The notes: generated by a model not told the origin, from the sequence alone. Counted from the stretch's first letter, positions 34,088 to 42,777 are shown. The stretch: 64,000 nucleotides of DNA from Thermocatellispora tengchongensis (GCF_014202315.1 NZ_JACHGN010000005.1:481227-545226); one strand, 5' to 3'. Numbers and translations are program-made.

Positions 34088-34780
34088 GTGAACACGCGTA
34101 AGAACCCCGGCGGCGCGGCGGCGACCTCGCCCAGGCGCCAGGGCGCGAAACGGGCGTCCGCCTCGGGCGCGGCGTCGGAGCGCCGGGACCACCTCGTCAA
34201 GCTCGCCGCCGAGATCTTCGCGCGCAAGGGCTTCCAGGCGACGACCGTCCGCGAGATAGCCAACGAGGCGGGAATCCTATCCGGAAGTCTCTACCACCAC
34301 TTCGACTCCAAGGAGACGATCGTCGATGAGGTGCTGTCCAGCTTCCTGGACGACCTCATCGGCCGCTACCGCGCGGCGCTCGACTCCGACGGCGACCCGC
34401 GTACCGTGCTGTCCGAGATGGTGCGCATCGGGTTCAGCACCCTGGAGCCCCACCGCGCCGCCATCACGGTGATGCAGAACGACTGGAGCTACCTGCGCTC
34501 GCTGCCCGGCAACCGCTTCGACTACCTGGTCAAGGCCGAGGACGAGGTCGAGCGCATGTGGGTGGAGCAGATCAAGCGCGGCCAGGCCGCCGGCCAGTTC
34601 CGCCCCGACGTCGATCCCAAGCTGACCTACCGCATGATCCGCGACACCATCTGGGTGGCGGTGCGCTGGTTCCGGCCCGGCGGGCGGCTCAACACCACCG
34701 CCCTGGCCGAGCACTACATCACCGTACTGTTCGACGGGCTCGCCACCGGCGAGCGCACCAGCCAGCAGCAGACGGGCTAA
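34088..34780 (+). CDS. kstR2: TetR-family regulator, KstR2-like
   Basis: Codes for 230 aa. After ~30 basic, disordered residues comes a TetR HTH: LVKLAAEIFARKGFQATTVREIA, then the recognition part ILSGSLYHHFDSKETIVDEVL. This ILSGSLYHHF-SKE-VDEVL signature, and the ligand-domain segment FRPDVDPKLTYRMIRDTIWV plus VRWFRPGG, are those I associate with mycobacterial KstR2, the acyl-CoA-responsive repressor of steroid-ring catabolism. The GTG at 34088 is preferred because a promoter fits it. The window holds several KstR2-type palindromes, one in its own promoter. Assignment as a strict orthologue needs phylogeny. Confidence 0.8.
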   Translation: MNTRKNPGGAAATSPRRQGAKRASASGAASERRDHLVKLAAEIFARKGFQATTVREIANEAGILSGSLYHHFDSKETIVDEVLSSFLDDLIGRYRAALDSDGDPRTVLSEMVRIGFSTLEPHRAAITVMQNDWSYLRSLPGNRFDYLVKAEDEVERMWVEQIKRGQAAGQFRPDVDPKLTYRMIRDTIWVAVRWFRPGGRLNTTALAEHYITVLFDGLATGERTSQQQTG

Positions 34781-34798
34781 AGGAGCCTGGCAGAGGTC

Positions 34799-35488
34799 AT
34801 GACCCCCCTGCACGACGCCGTACGCGACGCGCTGAAGGCCGCCGCCGAGCCGGACAAGGCCGAGGCGATGCGCGCCTACATGAAGTCCGACCTGCCGTTC
34901 CTCGGGGTGCAGGCGACCCCGCGCCGGGCCGCGCTGAAACGCGTCTTCGCCGAGCACCGCATCGCCACCGCGCCCGAGTGGCGGCGTACGGTGCTGTCCA
35001 TCTGGCGCGAGGCCGAGTACCGCGAGGAGCGCTACGCCGCGATCGAGCTGTCCGGCTTCCGCTACTACAAGTCGTGGCAGACGCTCTACACGCTGCCCAT
35101 GTACGAAGAGATGATCGTCAGCGGCGCGTGGTGGGACTACGTGGACGAGCTGGCCATCCACCGCATCGGCCACCTGCTGCTGACGTTCCCCGACACCATG
35201 CGCCCGCTGATGCTGGAGTGGTCACGCGACGCCGACCTGTGGAAGCGGCGCACCTCGATCCTGTGCCAGAACAAGTTCCGCGACCGCACCGACCTCGGCC
35301 TGCTGTACGCCTGCATCGAGAACAGCCTGTCCGACACCGACTTCTTCGCCCGCAAGGCGATCGGCTGGGCGCTGCGCGAGTACGCCAAGGTCGACCCGCG
35401 CGAGGTCGTGCGCTACGTCGAGCACCACGGCATCGCCGGGCTGAGCCGGCGCGAGGCGCTGAAGAACGTCGCGGGCGCGCTCACCTGA
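34799..35488 (+). CDS. AlkD-like DNA alkylation repair protein
   Basis: A 229-aa HEAT-repeat DNA glycosylase of the AlkD family, which removes 3-methyl- and 7-methylpurines. The N-terminus has the conserved YMKSDLPFLGVQATPRRA segment (~28-45). Later come YRYYKSWQ-like and SGAWWDYVDELAIHRIGHLL (Trp/Asp lining the lesion pocket), WKRRTSILCQNKFRD, and DFFARKAIGWALREYAK (~182-198), which carries the active-site FxxKAIGWALR signature. It begins 18 nt after the kstR2-like stop with AGGAG upstream and may be cotranscribed with it. Confidence 0.92.
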   Translation: MTPLHDAVRDALKAAAEPDKAEAMRAYMKSDLPFLGVQATPRRAALKRVFAEHRIATAPEWRRTVLSIWREAEYREERYAAIELSGFRYYKSWQTLYTLPMYEEMIVSGAWWDYVDELAIHRIGHLLLTFPDTMRPLMLEWSRDADLWKRRTSILCQNKFRDRTDLGLLYACIENSLSDTDFFARKAIGWALREYAKVDPREVVRYVEHHGIAGLSRREALKNVAGALT

Positions 35489-35520
35489 GCCTCACGTGAG
35501 GCCAAGTTGGCTCAGGAGCC

Positions 35521-36432
35521 TCACTTGAGCGCGCCGGCGGTCAGGCCGGCCTGGATCTGCCGCTGGAAGACCGTGTAGACGACCAGCATGGGCAGGATCG
35601 CCATGCTGAGCGCGGCGAACAGCGCCGCCCAGTCGGAGTTGTAGCCCGCGGCGGTGGAGATCTCGGCGATGCCCTGGGTGATCACCCACTTGTCCTTGTC
35701 GCCGGCGAGCAGCACCAGCGGGATCTGGTACTGGTTCCACTGCCCCAGGATGTTGAACACGGTGATGCTCACCATGCCCGGCCTGGCCATCGGCAGCATG
35801 ATCTGGAAGAACACCCGGGTGTGCGAGGCGCCGTCCACGAACGCCGCCTCCGCGACCGCCTGGGGCAGCGTGCGGAAGAACGCGGCCAGGAAGAACACGG
35901 TGAACGGCAGCGAGTACGCGATGTAGACCAGCACCAGCCCGGCGTACGTGTTGAGCCCGATGAACGGGCCGATCACCGGCAGCGTGCCCATGTTCTGCAC
36001 CACGAAGAACAGCGGCGTGAGCGCCAGGTAGACCGGGAAGGCCAGCCCCGAGACGAACAGCAGGTACAGCGCGCGCCCGCCGCGGAAGGTGTAGCGCGAG
36101 AGCACGTACGCCGCCATCGAGCCGAGCAGCATCGTGCCGAGCACCCCGAAGCCCACCACGATCACGCTGTTGAGCATGTACTGGCCGATGTTGGCCTGGT
36201 CCCAGGCCCGCGCGTAGTTGTCCCAGCGCAGGGTGGCGGGCAGCGACCAGGCGCCGCCGAAGATCTCGTCCTCGCTCTTCACCGAGGCCAGGAACGTCCA
36301 GATGATCGGCACCACGACCAGCACGGTCCACACGAGCAGTGCCAGGTGCGACAGCGCCGACAGCGGGCCGAGGCGCGCCCGGCGCACGGCGCGCAGCCGC
36401 GAGCGCGACACCGGCAAGGTCTCCGTCGCCAT
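35521..36432 (-). CDS. ngcG: carbohydrate ABC transporter permease (NgcG-like)
   Basis: A 303-aa MalG-type inner-membrane permease with six predicted helices (LALLVWTVLVVVPIIWTFL first) and the cytoplasmic EAA-type loop near AVAEAAFVDGASHTRVFFQIMLP (~190-212), which docks to the shared ATPase. The C-terminus ends IQAGLTAGALK, typical of family members. Last gene of the RpiR-SIS-SBP-permease-permease operon, 8 nt after the preceding permease. The Ngc name follows from the solute-binding protein; no ATPase gene is present, as expected where MsiK serves several importers. Confidence 0.9.
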   Translation of the reverse strand: MATETLPVSRSRLRAVRRARLGPLSALSHLALLVWTVLVVVPIIWTFLASVKSEDEIFGGAWSLPATLRWDNYARAWDQANIGQYMLNSVIVVGFGVLGTMLLGSMAAYVLSRYTFRGGRALYLLFVSGLAFPVYLALTPLFFVVQNMGTLPVIGPFIGLNTYAGLVLVYIAYSLPFTVFFLAAFFRTLPQAVAEAAFVDGASHTRVFFQIMLPMARPGMVSITVFNILGQWNQYQIPLVLLAGDKDKWVITQGIAEISTAAGYNSDWAALFAALSMAILPMLVVYTVFQRQIQAGLTAGALK

Positions 36433-36440
36433 GAGCCCCC

Positions 36441-37343
36441 CTAGAACTCGACTCGCTCGCGCCGCGACAGCCGCAGGGCGACGACGGCGAAGCCGACGGT
36501 GAAGAAGAACAGCACGACCCCCATCGCGGAGGCGTAGCCGAAGCGGAAGTACTGGAAGGCGTTGCGGTAGATCTCCGCGGCCATCACGGTGGTGGAGGAG
36601 TCGGGGCCGCCGTGCTCGGCCGTCATCACCCACACCACCGCGAACACGTCCAGCGCCGCGATGCCGAGGTAGACCCAGCCGACCTGGATCGTGTCCCACA
36701 GCAGCGGCAGCGTCACCCGGAAGAACAGTTGCACCCGCCCCGCGCCGTCGATCGAGGCGGCCTCGAACATGTCGCGCGGGATCGAGGCCATGCCGGCGGA
36801 GAACAGCACGACGTAGAAGCCGACCGCCTGCCACACCAGCACGCCCAGCACCGACCACAGCGCGATGTCCGGATTGGACAGGAAGCCGATGGGTTCCAGG
36901 CCGAGCGCGGTCACCACCGAGTTCAGCATCCCGTTGCCGCGCGGCTGGAAGACCTGCTGGAACAGCACCGCCACGATCGCCACGGCGAGGACCTGGGGGA
37001 AGAAGAACACCACCCGGTAGAACCTCGCCCCCCTGATCCCGGCCACCCCGGACGTGCCGCCCACGTTGAGCAGGAACGCGAAGAACAGCGCGATGCCGAT
37101 GGTCAGCACCGGCATCAGCACCAGCAGGACGCCGTTGTGCGCGACGGCCCGCCAGAAGACCGAGTCGTCCAGCAGCCGCCGGAAGTTCTCCAGCCCGATG
37201 AACTGCGGGGTCGCGCTGACGCCGCGCCAGTTCGTCATCGCGATGTAGAACGCCTGGGCGTAGGGGGCGATGACGTACACGACGTACAGCAGCACGGGCA
37301 GCGCGAGGAACCCGGCCACGAACCGCGCCCTGTGGTACCTCAT
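36441..37343 (-). CDS. ngcF: sugar ABC transporter permease (NgcF-like)
   Basis: A 300-aa MalF-type permease. The first helix FVAGFLALPVLLYVVYVIAP is followed by a periplasmic NWRGVSATPQFIGLENFRRLL loop and four to five further helices. The EAA loop is near DMFEAASIDGAGRVQLFFRV (~190-210). It forms the membrane channel with the downstream permease and starts 3 nt after the solute-binding-protein stop. Genes in this order are typical of CUT1 family importers. Confidence 0.9.
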   Translation of the reverse strand: MRYHRARFVAGFLALPVLLYVVYVIAPYAQAFYIAMTNWRGVSATPQFIGLENFRRLLDDSVFWRAVAHNGVLLVLMPVLTIGIALFFAFLLNVGGTSGVAGIRGARFYRVVFFFPQVLAVAIVAVLFQQVFQPRGNGMLNSVVTALGLEPIGFLSNPDIALWSVLGVLVWQAVGFYVVLFSAGMASIPRDMFEAASIDGAGRVQLFFRVTLPLLWDTIQVGWVYLGIAALDVFAVVWVMTAEHGGPDSSTTVMAAEIYRNAFQYFRFGYASAMGVVLFFFTVGFAVVALRLSRRERVEF

Positions 37344-37346
37344 GGG

Positions 37347-38771
37347 TCAGGTCCTCGTGAACTTCACGATCGAGGAGTCTCCCTTGATCTCCGCGGCCTT
37401 CTTCTCGATGCGGTCGGCCCACTGCTTGGGCGTCAGCCGGCCGCTCATGAGCTGGCCGGTGGCGGCGGCGACCTCGTCGTGCATCGGGAGGTACCACTGG
37501 CGGAACCGGAAGAAGGTGGTGTTCGTGCCGGCCTGCTGCAGCGCGGCGGCGACGCTCTCCAGACCGGGGGTGAGCCTGCGGCCGTCGCCCGCGCCCTTGA
37601 CGATGGTCGGCGTGCTGACCAGCTCCATGAACCGGCCGGCGGCGTCCTTGGACAGCATGGCGCGCATGTACTCCACGCCGGCCAGCGGGTTGGCCGACTT
37701 GGCCGACACGAAGTAGTCCTCGCCCGGCCGCGAGTGCACGGTGCCGTACGGCATCGCGTCGGAGGAGGTGAAGTCGGGCAGCGGGAACATCGCGTAGGTG
37801 AAGCCCTCGGGGGTGGTGTCCTTCTGCTCGTTCTCCACCCACGAGCCGTTGGGCAGCATGGCCACCTGGCCCTTGTTGTGCGCGAGCTGGGTCTGGATGT
37901 GGTCCAGTCCGGTGGTGCCCTCCATGAGGTACTTCGCGCCGATCTCCTGCCAGGCGGTCGCCGAGGTGATCACCGGCTCGGCGTTCCAGGCGCCCGGCTG
38001 GAGGTTGTCGATGTTCTTCAGCACCTCCACGCCGCCGATCTTGGCGGCGAGGGTGAGGATGGTCTCGTAGATGTAGAAGGGGTGCTTTCCGGCGTAGGTG
38101 AACGGCGCCATCCTGCCCTGCTTCTTGATCGTGTCGAGCAGGCCGGTGAACTCCGCCCAGGTCTTGGGCACCTGCCAGCCCTCCTCGTCGAAGAGCTTCT
38201 TGGAGTACCAGATCCCCCAGACGGTGTTGCAGTACGGCAGCACGTTGAACGTCCCGCCGTACGTGCCCAGCTCGATCGCCGAGGGCAGGATCGTGTCGCG
38301 CACCTTGACGTTCGGGTCGTCCCAGCTCGGCGCGTCCAGCAGCGCGGTCAGGTCGTAGAGCTGGCCGTCCTGCGCCAGCGCGCCGAGGTCCATGGCGTTG
38401 GCGCCGGAGTTGTTGACGAACTCCGGCGGGTTGCCGCTCGCGAACCGGGGCTGAAGCGTCTTGGCGATCTCCTTGGTCGCCGAGTGCTTGATCTCCACCC
38501 CGGTGTGCTTGCTCTTGAACAGGGGCTCGTGGATGTCGGTGGCGTACTTCTCGCCGAGCCCGCCGTCGAAGATCACGATCTCCAGCGGCTTGTCCTGCGG
38601 GATGCCGAGGGGGTTGGCGGCGCTGGTGGCCCCGGCCGTCGGCGCCTGGCTGGCGCCGGAGTCGCCCGCCGGGGTGGCACAGGCCGACAGCGCGCCGGCC
38701 GCGGGCAGCAGCATGCCCGCGAGCGCAGCGCTCCGCAGCAGCTCGCGCCGGGTCAGGGGGGTGTTCGCCAT
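37347..38771 (-). CDS. ngcE: NgcE-like N-acetylglucosamine/chitobiose-binding lipoprotein
   Basis: A 474-aa extracellular solute-binding protein. The signal is twin-arginine-like (LTRRELLRSAALAGMLLPAAG) with lipobox LSAC (Cys ~31). After a Ser/Ala/Gly linker the mature domain begins NPLGIPQDKPLEIVIFDGG, then GEKYATDIHEPLF. This start closely resembles Streptomyces NgcE, the binding protein for GlcNAc and chitobiose. The linkage with an RpiR regulator, a SIS protein and a BadF-type sugar kinase supports amino-sugar uptake. Specificity is inferred, not shown. Confidence 0.85.
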   Translation of the reverse strand: MANTPLTRRELLRSAALAGMLLPAAGALSACATPAGDSGASQAPTAGATSAANPLGIPQDKPLEIVIFDGGLGEKYATDIHEPLFKSKHTGVEIKHSATKEIAKTLQPRFASGNPPEFVNNSGANAMDLGALAQDGQLYDLTALLDAPSWDDPNVKVRDTILPSAIELGTYGGTFNVLPYCNTVWGIWYSKKLFDEEGWQVPKTWAEFTGLLDTIKKQGRMAPFTYAGKHPFYIYETILTLAAKIGGVEVLKNIDNLQPGAWNAEPVITSATAWQEIGAKYLMEGTTGLDHIQTQLAHNKGQVAMLPNGSWVENEQKDTTPEGFTYAMFPLPDFTSSDAMPYGTVHSRPGEDYFVSAKSANPLAGVEYMRAMLSKDAAGRFMELVSTPTIVKGAGDGRRLTPGLESVAAALQQAGTNTTFFRFRQWYLPMHDEVAAATGQLMSGRLTPKQWADRIEKKAAEIKGDSSIVKFTRT

Positions 38772-38790
38772 GGTCTCTCCTTCGAATGGA

Positions 38791-39543
38791 TCAGGCGCCC
38801 CGGCGGATCCGCCCGGCGTAGCGGCTCTCCAGGGTGCGGTTGTGCTCATCGCCCCCGGCCATGTTGGCCGAGAGGTACAGCGGCGGCTCCTCACCCGCCT
38901 CGACCAGCGCGCGCACGACCTCGGCGACCGTCATCTGGGCCAGCAGGGCCGAGGTGATGGTGGACACCGCGCCGAAGGCGGCGCCGCCGGGGAGCGGCAG
39001 GATGGCGTCGCCGTACGGCGCCCCGTTGTCGAGCACGACGTCGGCGAGGTCCATGAGCTTGCGCCCGGAGGGGTGGCGGGAGGTCATCTCGGTGCTGTGC
39101 GTGACCGAGGTGATGGCGATCAGATCGTGCCCCCGCTCCTTGACGATCGAGGCCAGCTCGACCACCGAGCCGTTCACCCCCGAGCTGGAGATCAGCACGA
39201 ACGCGTCCTGCGGGCGCACCGGCGCGAGGTCGTAGATGCGCTGGGCGATCGACGGGTCGCGCTCCAGCTCACTGGTGCTGAGCACCCCGGCGGGCTCGCC
39301 GCCGTAGAGCACCACGTCACGCAGCGCGAGCCGGTTGGTCGGCACGAGCCCGCCCGCGCGCCCGGCGATCTCCATGGCGATGGCCTCGGAGTGGCCGGAG
39401 CCGAAGGCGTTGATCACGCCGCCCGCGCGCAGCGCCCTGACGAGGATCTCCGCGGCCTGCCGTACGTTGCCGGCCTGTTTCTCCGCGACCTCCTCCACAA
39501 GCTCCCCGATCCGCTGGACGTAGGCGGCGGCCCCGATGTCCAA
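38791..39543 (-). CDS. SIS-domain sugar isomerase-like protein (UPF0309)
   Basis: A 250-aa SIS protein of the UPF0309 group. AFGSGHSEAIAMEIAGRAGGL (~45-65) is the phosphosugar-binding loop, and VLISSSGVNGSVVELASIVK (~115-134) the second SIS motif. UPF0309 proteins are found next to GlcNAc-type transporters and kinases and probably bind or isomerise an amino-sugar phosphate. A TTG start is used, since no ATG or GTG is near and AAAGGGG lies upstream. It begins 7 nt after the RpiR stop and ends 19 nt before ngcE. Confidence 0.87.
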   Translation of the reverse strand: MDIGAAAYVQRIGELVEEVAEKQAGNVRQAAEILVRALRAGGVINAFGSGHSEAIAMEIAGRAGGLVPTNRLALRDVVLYGGEPAGVLSTSELERDPSIAQRIYDLAPVRPQDAFVLISSSGVNGSVVELASIVKERGHDLIAITSVTHSTEMTSRHPSGRKLMDLADVVLDNGAPYGDAILPLPGGAAFGAVSTITSALLAQMTVAEVVRALVEAGEEPPLYLSANMAGGDEHNRTLESRYAGRIRRGA

Positions 39544-39550
39544 GATCTGT

Positions 39551-40423
39551 TCAGCCCCTTTCCACCCGATGGCTCTCGACGGCGTTGATGGTCAGCTCGT
39601 ACGACTTGCGCGCCCGCTCGTAGGTCCGCTGCGCGACCGCGACGTAGACCGCGTCCAGGACGAAGATCTGGGAGTGCACGGCCGACAGCCCGCCCGGCCG
39701 GAAGGTCTCCTGCGCCCGGCCCGCCGTGGTCAGCACCAGGTCGGCCAGCTCGGCGAGCGGCGAGCGGGCGAAGGAGGTGACCGCGACCAGGGTCGCGCCG
39801 TGCCCGCCGGCCTCGGCCAGCGCCTCCAGCACCTCGCGGGTGCGGCCCCGGTGCGAGATGCCGATCGCGACGTCGTCGGCGCCGAGCAGCGCGGCGTCGG
39901 CCAGCGCCTCGTGCGCGTCGGTGTAGCTCCAGCAGCGCACGCCGATACGGCGCAGCCGCGCCTCCAGCATCCCGGCGACCGCGCCGCTGATCGACACGCC
40001 GAACAGCAGCACCCGGTCGGCCGAGACGATCGCCTCGGCGACCTTGGCCACGATCTCGGCGTCGAGCTGGCCCGCGGTCTCCTGGATCAGCCGGGCGTCG
40101 GTGGCGGCCATGGCCTCGATGGCCGCGTCGAGCGGGTCGGCCGGGCCGATCTCGCGGCCCATGCCCGCGCCCCAGTTGGCCTGGGCGGCGCGGCCGGTCT
40201 CGGTGGCCAGGGCCACGCGCAGCTCCGCGTACCCGGCGAAGCCGAACATCCGGCAGAACCGGGTGACCGTCGCCGGCGAGGTCCCGCTGCGCTCGGCCAG
40301 CGCGATGATCGTCGAGCGGGCGGCCTCGCCGGGGTCGGCCAGGATCAGCTCCCCCACGCGGCGCATCGCCTCCGGCAGGCCGGGCAGCTCCGTCTGGATA
40401 CGCCCGAGCACCCCTGCGGCCAC
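39551..40423 (-). CDS. MurR/RpiR-family transcriptional regulator
   Basis: About 290 aa. The N-terminal HTH_6 domain includes LPEAMRRVGELILADPGEAA and IIALAERSGTSPATVTRFCRMFGF (~30-60). The C-terminal SIS domain has RVLLFGVSISGAVAGMLEARL (~145) and VAIGISHRGRTREVLEAL (~200), so a phosphosugar is the likely effector. A GTG at 40423 is favoured (AGGA six bases upstream); an ATG two codons earlier is possible. It is the first gene of the ngc operon and divergent from the kinase gene. The pseudo-palindrome at 40456 is its likely operator. Confidence 0.92.
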   Translation of the reverse strand: MAAGVLGRIQTELPGLPEAMRRVGELILADPGEAARSTIIALAERSGTSPATVTRFCRMFGFAGYAELRVALATETGRAAQANWGAGMGREIGPADPLDAAIEAMAATDARLIQETAGQLDAEIVAKVAEAIVSADRVLLFGVSISGAVAGMLEARLRRIGVRCWSYTDAHEALADAALLGADDVAIGISHRGRTREVLEALAEAGGHGATLVAVTSFARSPLAELADLVLTTAGRAQETFRPGGLSAVHSQIFVLDAVYVAVAQRTYERARKSYELTINAVESHRVERG

Positions 40424-40455
40424 AAGCATTCCTTTCACTTCTCTATTGGTTGGGT

Positions 40456-40466
40456 GAAAATTATTC
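40456..40466. promoter_or_regulatory. GAAAATTATTC pseudo-palindrome between rpiR and kinase
   Basis: An AT-rich 11-mer with GAA/TTC arms, conspicuous in a region that is otherwise very GC-rich. It lies in the 71-bp divergent space. RpiR-type regulators often recognise GAAAAT-like inverted repeats, so it may control both sides. Confidence 0.5.
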
Positions 40467-40494
40467 TTGCAACTCTCGGTAGTCAAGCCCCAGG

Positions 40495-41583
40495 ATGGAC
40501 GATGTGAAAGTGGTGCTGGGCGTGGACGCCGGGGGCACGTCCACCCGCGCGATGGTCGCCTCCCCCGACGGGCTCCGGGCCGCCAGGGCGAGCGGGCCCG
40601 GCGGCAACCCCAGCGCGCGGGGCGTCGAGGCCGCCTGCGCCGCGATAGCCGGCGCGGTGACGCGCGCCCTGGAGGCGTACGGGGGCGGGCCCGAGATCGC
40701 CGCCGCGGTCCTCGGCGTGGCGGGCCACGAGCCCTTCCTGACCGGTGCGGGCCGCGAGGCCCTGCTGCGCGCCCTGCCCGTGGCCGGCGCGAGGCTCCAG
40801 GTGGTCGGCGACGTGCCGGTGGCGTTCGCGGCGGGCACGCCCGAGCCGTCCGGCACGGTGCTGATCTCCGGTACGGGCGCGGTCGCCGCGGCGATCGAGG
40901 ACCGCGAGGCGGTCGCCATCGCCGACGGGCTCGGCTGGCTGCTCGGCGACCGGGGGTCGGGCTACTGGCTGGGCCGCCGCGCCGCCGAGTCCGTGGTCCG
41001 CCGCCTGGCCGGCGGCGAGCCCGACACCCCGCTCACGCACCTGATCGTGACCGCCGTGCTCGGCCACGGCCCCCAGAAGCACGGGCCCCAGAAGCACGGC
41101 CTCCAGAAGCACGGGCCCCGGGAACACGGGCCCCGGGAACACGGCCCTCAGGAGCGCGGGCCCCGGGAGCACGGCCCCCACGAGGAGGGCCGCTCTCTGG
41201 CCAACGCGGTCATCCGATCCCTGCAGTCCGCCCCGCCCGCCGCCGTGGCCGCCCTCGCCCCGCATGTGGGCACCGCCGCCTCCCAAGGCGACCCGGTGGC
41301 GACCGAGATCGTCACCGAGGCCGCCGCCCTCCTCGCCGAGACCGTCGCCGCCGTACGCCGCCCCGGCGACACCACCCCGATCGTGCTCGCCGGCAGCGTC
41401 CTCACCACCCCGGGCCCGGTGCGCGAGGCCGTGCACGACCTGCTCTCCCGCCGCTGGCGCGCCCCCATCGCCACCGCCGGCTCCGGCGCGGGCGCCGCCG
41501 CCTGGCTCGCCGCCCGCACCCTCCTCGGCCCCGCCGCGACCCCCGCCCACCCCCTCCTGGTCACCTCAGGGGCGGACGAGTAG
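40495..41583 (+). CDS. BadF/BadG-type N-acetylglucosamine kinase with a repeat insertion
   Basis: A 362-aa ASKHA-fold sugar kinase. LGVDAGGTSTRAMVASPDG (~8-26) is the phosphate-1 motif, GTVLISGTGAVAAAIE (~121-136) phosphate-2, and GLGWLLGDRGSGYWLGRRA (~145-163) a NagK signature. Near residues 191-230 a run of eight HGPQK-like pentapeptides interrupts the fold in place of a short loop. C-terminal IVLAGSVLTTPGPVREAV and TAGSGAGAAAWLAAR complete the ATPase domain. It is divergent from the RpiR-ngc operon and probably phosphorylates imported GlcNAc. Confidence 0.88.
   Translation: MDDVKVVLGVDAGGTSTRAMVASPDGLRAARASGPGGNPSARGVEAACAAIAGAVTRALEAYGGGPEIAAAVLGVAGHEPFLTGAGREALLRALPVAGARLQVVGDVPVAFAAGTPEPSGTVLISGTGAVAAAIEDREAVAIADGLGWLLGDRGSGYWLGRRAAESVVRRLAGGEPDTPLTHLIVTAVLGHGPQKHGPQKHGLQKHGPREHGPREHGPQERGPREHGPHEEGRSLANAVIRSLQSAPPAAVAALAPHVGTAASQGDPVATEIVTEAAALLAETVAAVRRPGDTTPIVLAGSVLTTPGPVREAVHDLLSRRWRAPIATAGSGAGAAAWLAARTLLGPAATPAHPLLVTSGADE
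41065..41184. repeat. 8 x 15-bp tandem repeat inside the sugar kinase
   Basis: Eight consecutive 15-bp units, the first CACGGCCCCCAGAAG, encoding HGPQK, HGPQK, HGLQK, HGPRE, HGPRE, HGPQE, RGPRE and HGPHE. The unit length preserves the frame, so this is a coding minisatellite. Confidence 0.95.
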
Positions 41584-42654
41584 CGCGGCGCTGCCGTAGG
41601 AGCCGCCGAAGCCGGTGACCAGGGCGACCTCGGCGTGTCCGGTGCGCAGTTCGCGGACGGCCTGGGCGGTGTTGTTCAGGCCGTGGACGTAGCCCTCCGA
41701 GAGCAGGCCGCCGTGGGGGTTGACCCGGGCGTGGGCGCGGGCGAGGAGGTGGCCGGGCAGGTCGGCGGGGTGGACCAGGCCGAAGTCGGTGAGCTGGCGC
41801 GGCACCAGCCAGGAGTAGGCGTCGTAGAGCAGCGGCACGTCCACGTCGCCCGGGGCCATGCCGGCGGCGGCCCACAGGGCGGGGGCGACGTAGGACGAGA
41901 AGATCGCGGTGACGTCGGGGGCGCGGTCCATGGCCGAGCAGCCGGGGCCGCCGCCGCGTACGACGGCGTGCAGGCGGGGGGCCGACGGGGCGCGGGCGGG
42001 GGTGGTGACGATGAGGGCGCAGGCGCCGTCGGTCTCCTGGCAGCAGTCCACGGTGCGCAGCGGCGTGCACACGTACGGCGCGGCGAGGTAGCCGGCGAGC
42101 GGCAGCGGGTCGCGGCGGAGGGCGCGCGGGTTGGCGGCGGCGTTGTCCCGCGACTGGGCGACCACGGCGTGCAGGTGCTCCTCGCCCAGCCCCGACTCGG
42201 CGAGGTACCGGGTGGCGGCCATGGCGAACATCGGGATCGGCCCCGCCATCCCGTACGGCCGGGTGAACCGCTCCTGCGGCCCGGTGGACGCGGTGTTCAT
42301 GCGCACGCCCGAGCGTCCGTTGAGCGCCCGGTAGACCAGTACGGCCCGCGCCACGCCGCAGGCCACCAGCATGGCCGCGTCGCCGAGGATCGAGGCGGCC
42401 TGGGTGCCGCCGCCGCTGATGTCGTTGTGCCAGCCGATCGTCTCCATGCGCAGCGCGCGGGCCACCCGGATCGCGGGCGCGGAGTCGTTCATGTGGTAGC
42501 TGAGCACCGCGTCCAGCTCGCCGGGGGCCATGCCCGCGTCGTCCAGCGCCGCCCTGGCCGCCTCCACCGCCAGGGCCAGTTCGCCGCGGCCGGACCGGCG
42601 CGACAGCGCCGTCATCCCGATCCCGGCCACCGCCGCCTTCCCGCGCAGGCCCAC
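41566..42654 (-). CDS. thiolase-fold acyl-CoA enzyme without adjacent DUF35 partner
   Basis: About 362 aa, a second SCP-x-type thiolase. Features are AAVAGIGMTALSRRSG (N-term), TVDCCQETDGACALIVTTPAR (~195), VPLLYDAYSWLVPRQLTDFG (~280, where the related enzyme has YDCFTY) and NPHGGLLSEGYVHGLNNTAQA (~325, catalytic His). The GTG at 42654 is chosen because GGAGG lies eight bases upstream; a GTG three codons earlier is possible. The palindrome GCAAGCGCTTGC lies 124 bp upstream. Unlike the thiolase at 25135 it has no DUF35 gene next to it. The last 18 bp overlap the convergent kinase gene. Confidence 0.88.
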   Translation of the reverse strand: MGLRGKAAVAGIGMTALSRRSGRGELALAVEAARAALDDAGMAPGELDAVLSYHMNDSAPAIRVARALRMETIGWHNDISGGGTQAASILGDAAMLVACGVARAVLVYRALNGRSGVRMNTASTGPQERFTRPYGMAGPIPMFAMAATRYLAESGLGEEHLHAVVAQSRDNAAANPRALRRDPLPLAGYLAAPYVCTPLRTVDCCQETDGACALIVTTPARAPSAPRLHAVVRGGGPGCSAMDRAPDVTAIFSSYVAPALWAAAGMAPGDVDVPLLYDAYSWLVPRQLTDFGLVHPADLPGHLLARAHARVNPHGGLLSEGYVHGLNNTAQAVRELRTGHAEVALVTGFGGSYGSAALLVRP

Positions 42655-42777
42655 CTTCCCCACCTCCGCGCACGTGCCCCGCTCCGCCTCCGGGTACGTG
42701 CCACGCCCGCCGGCTCGGGGCGCGATCCGTGCCGGCGGGCGGGGCTGCCGTCACGCTAACCCGCGGCGATCACCTAG

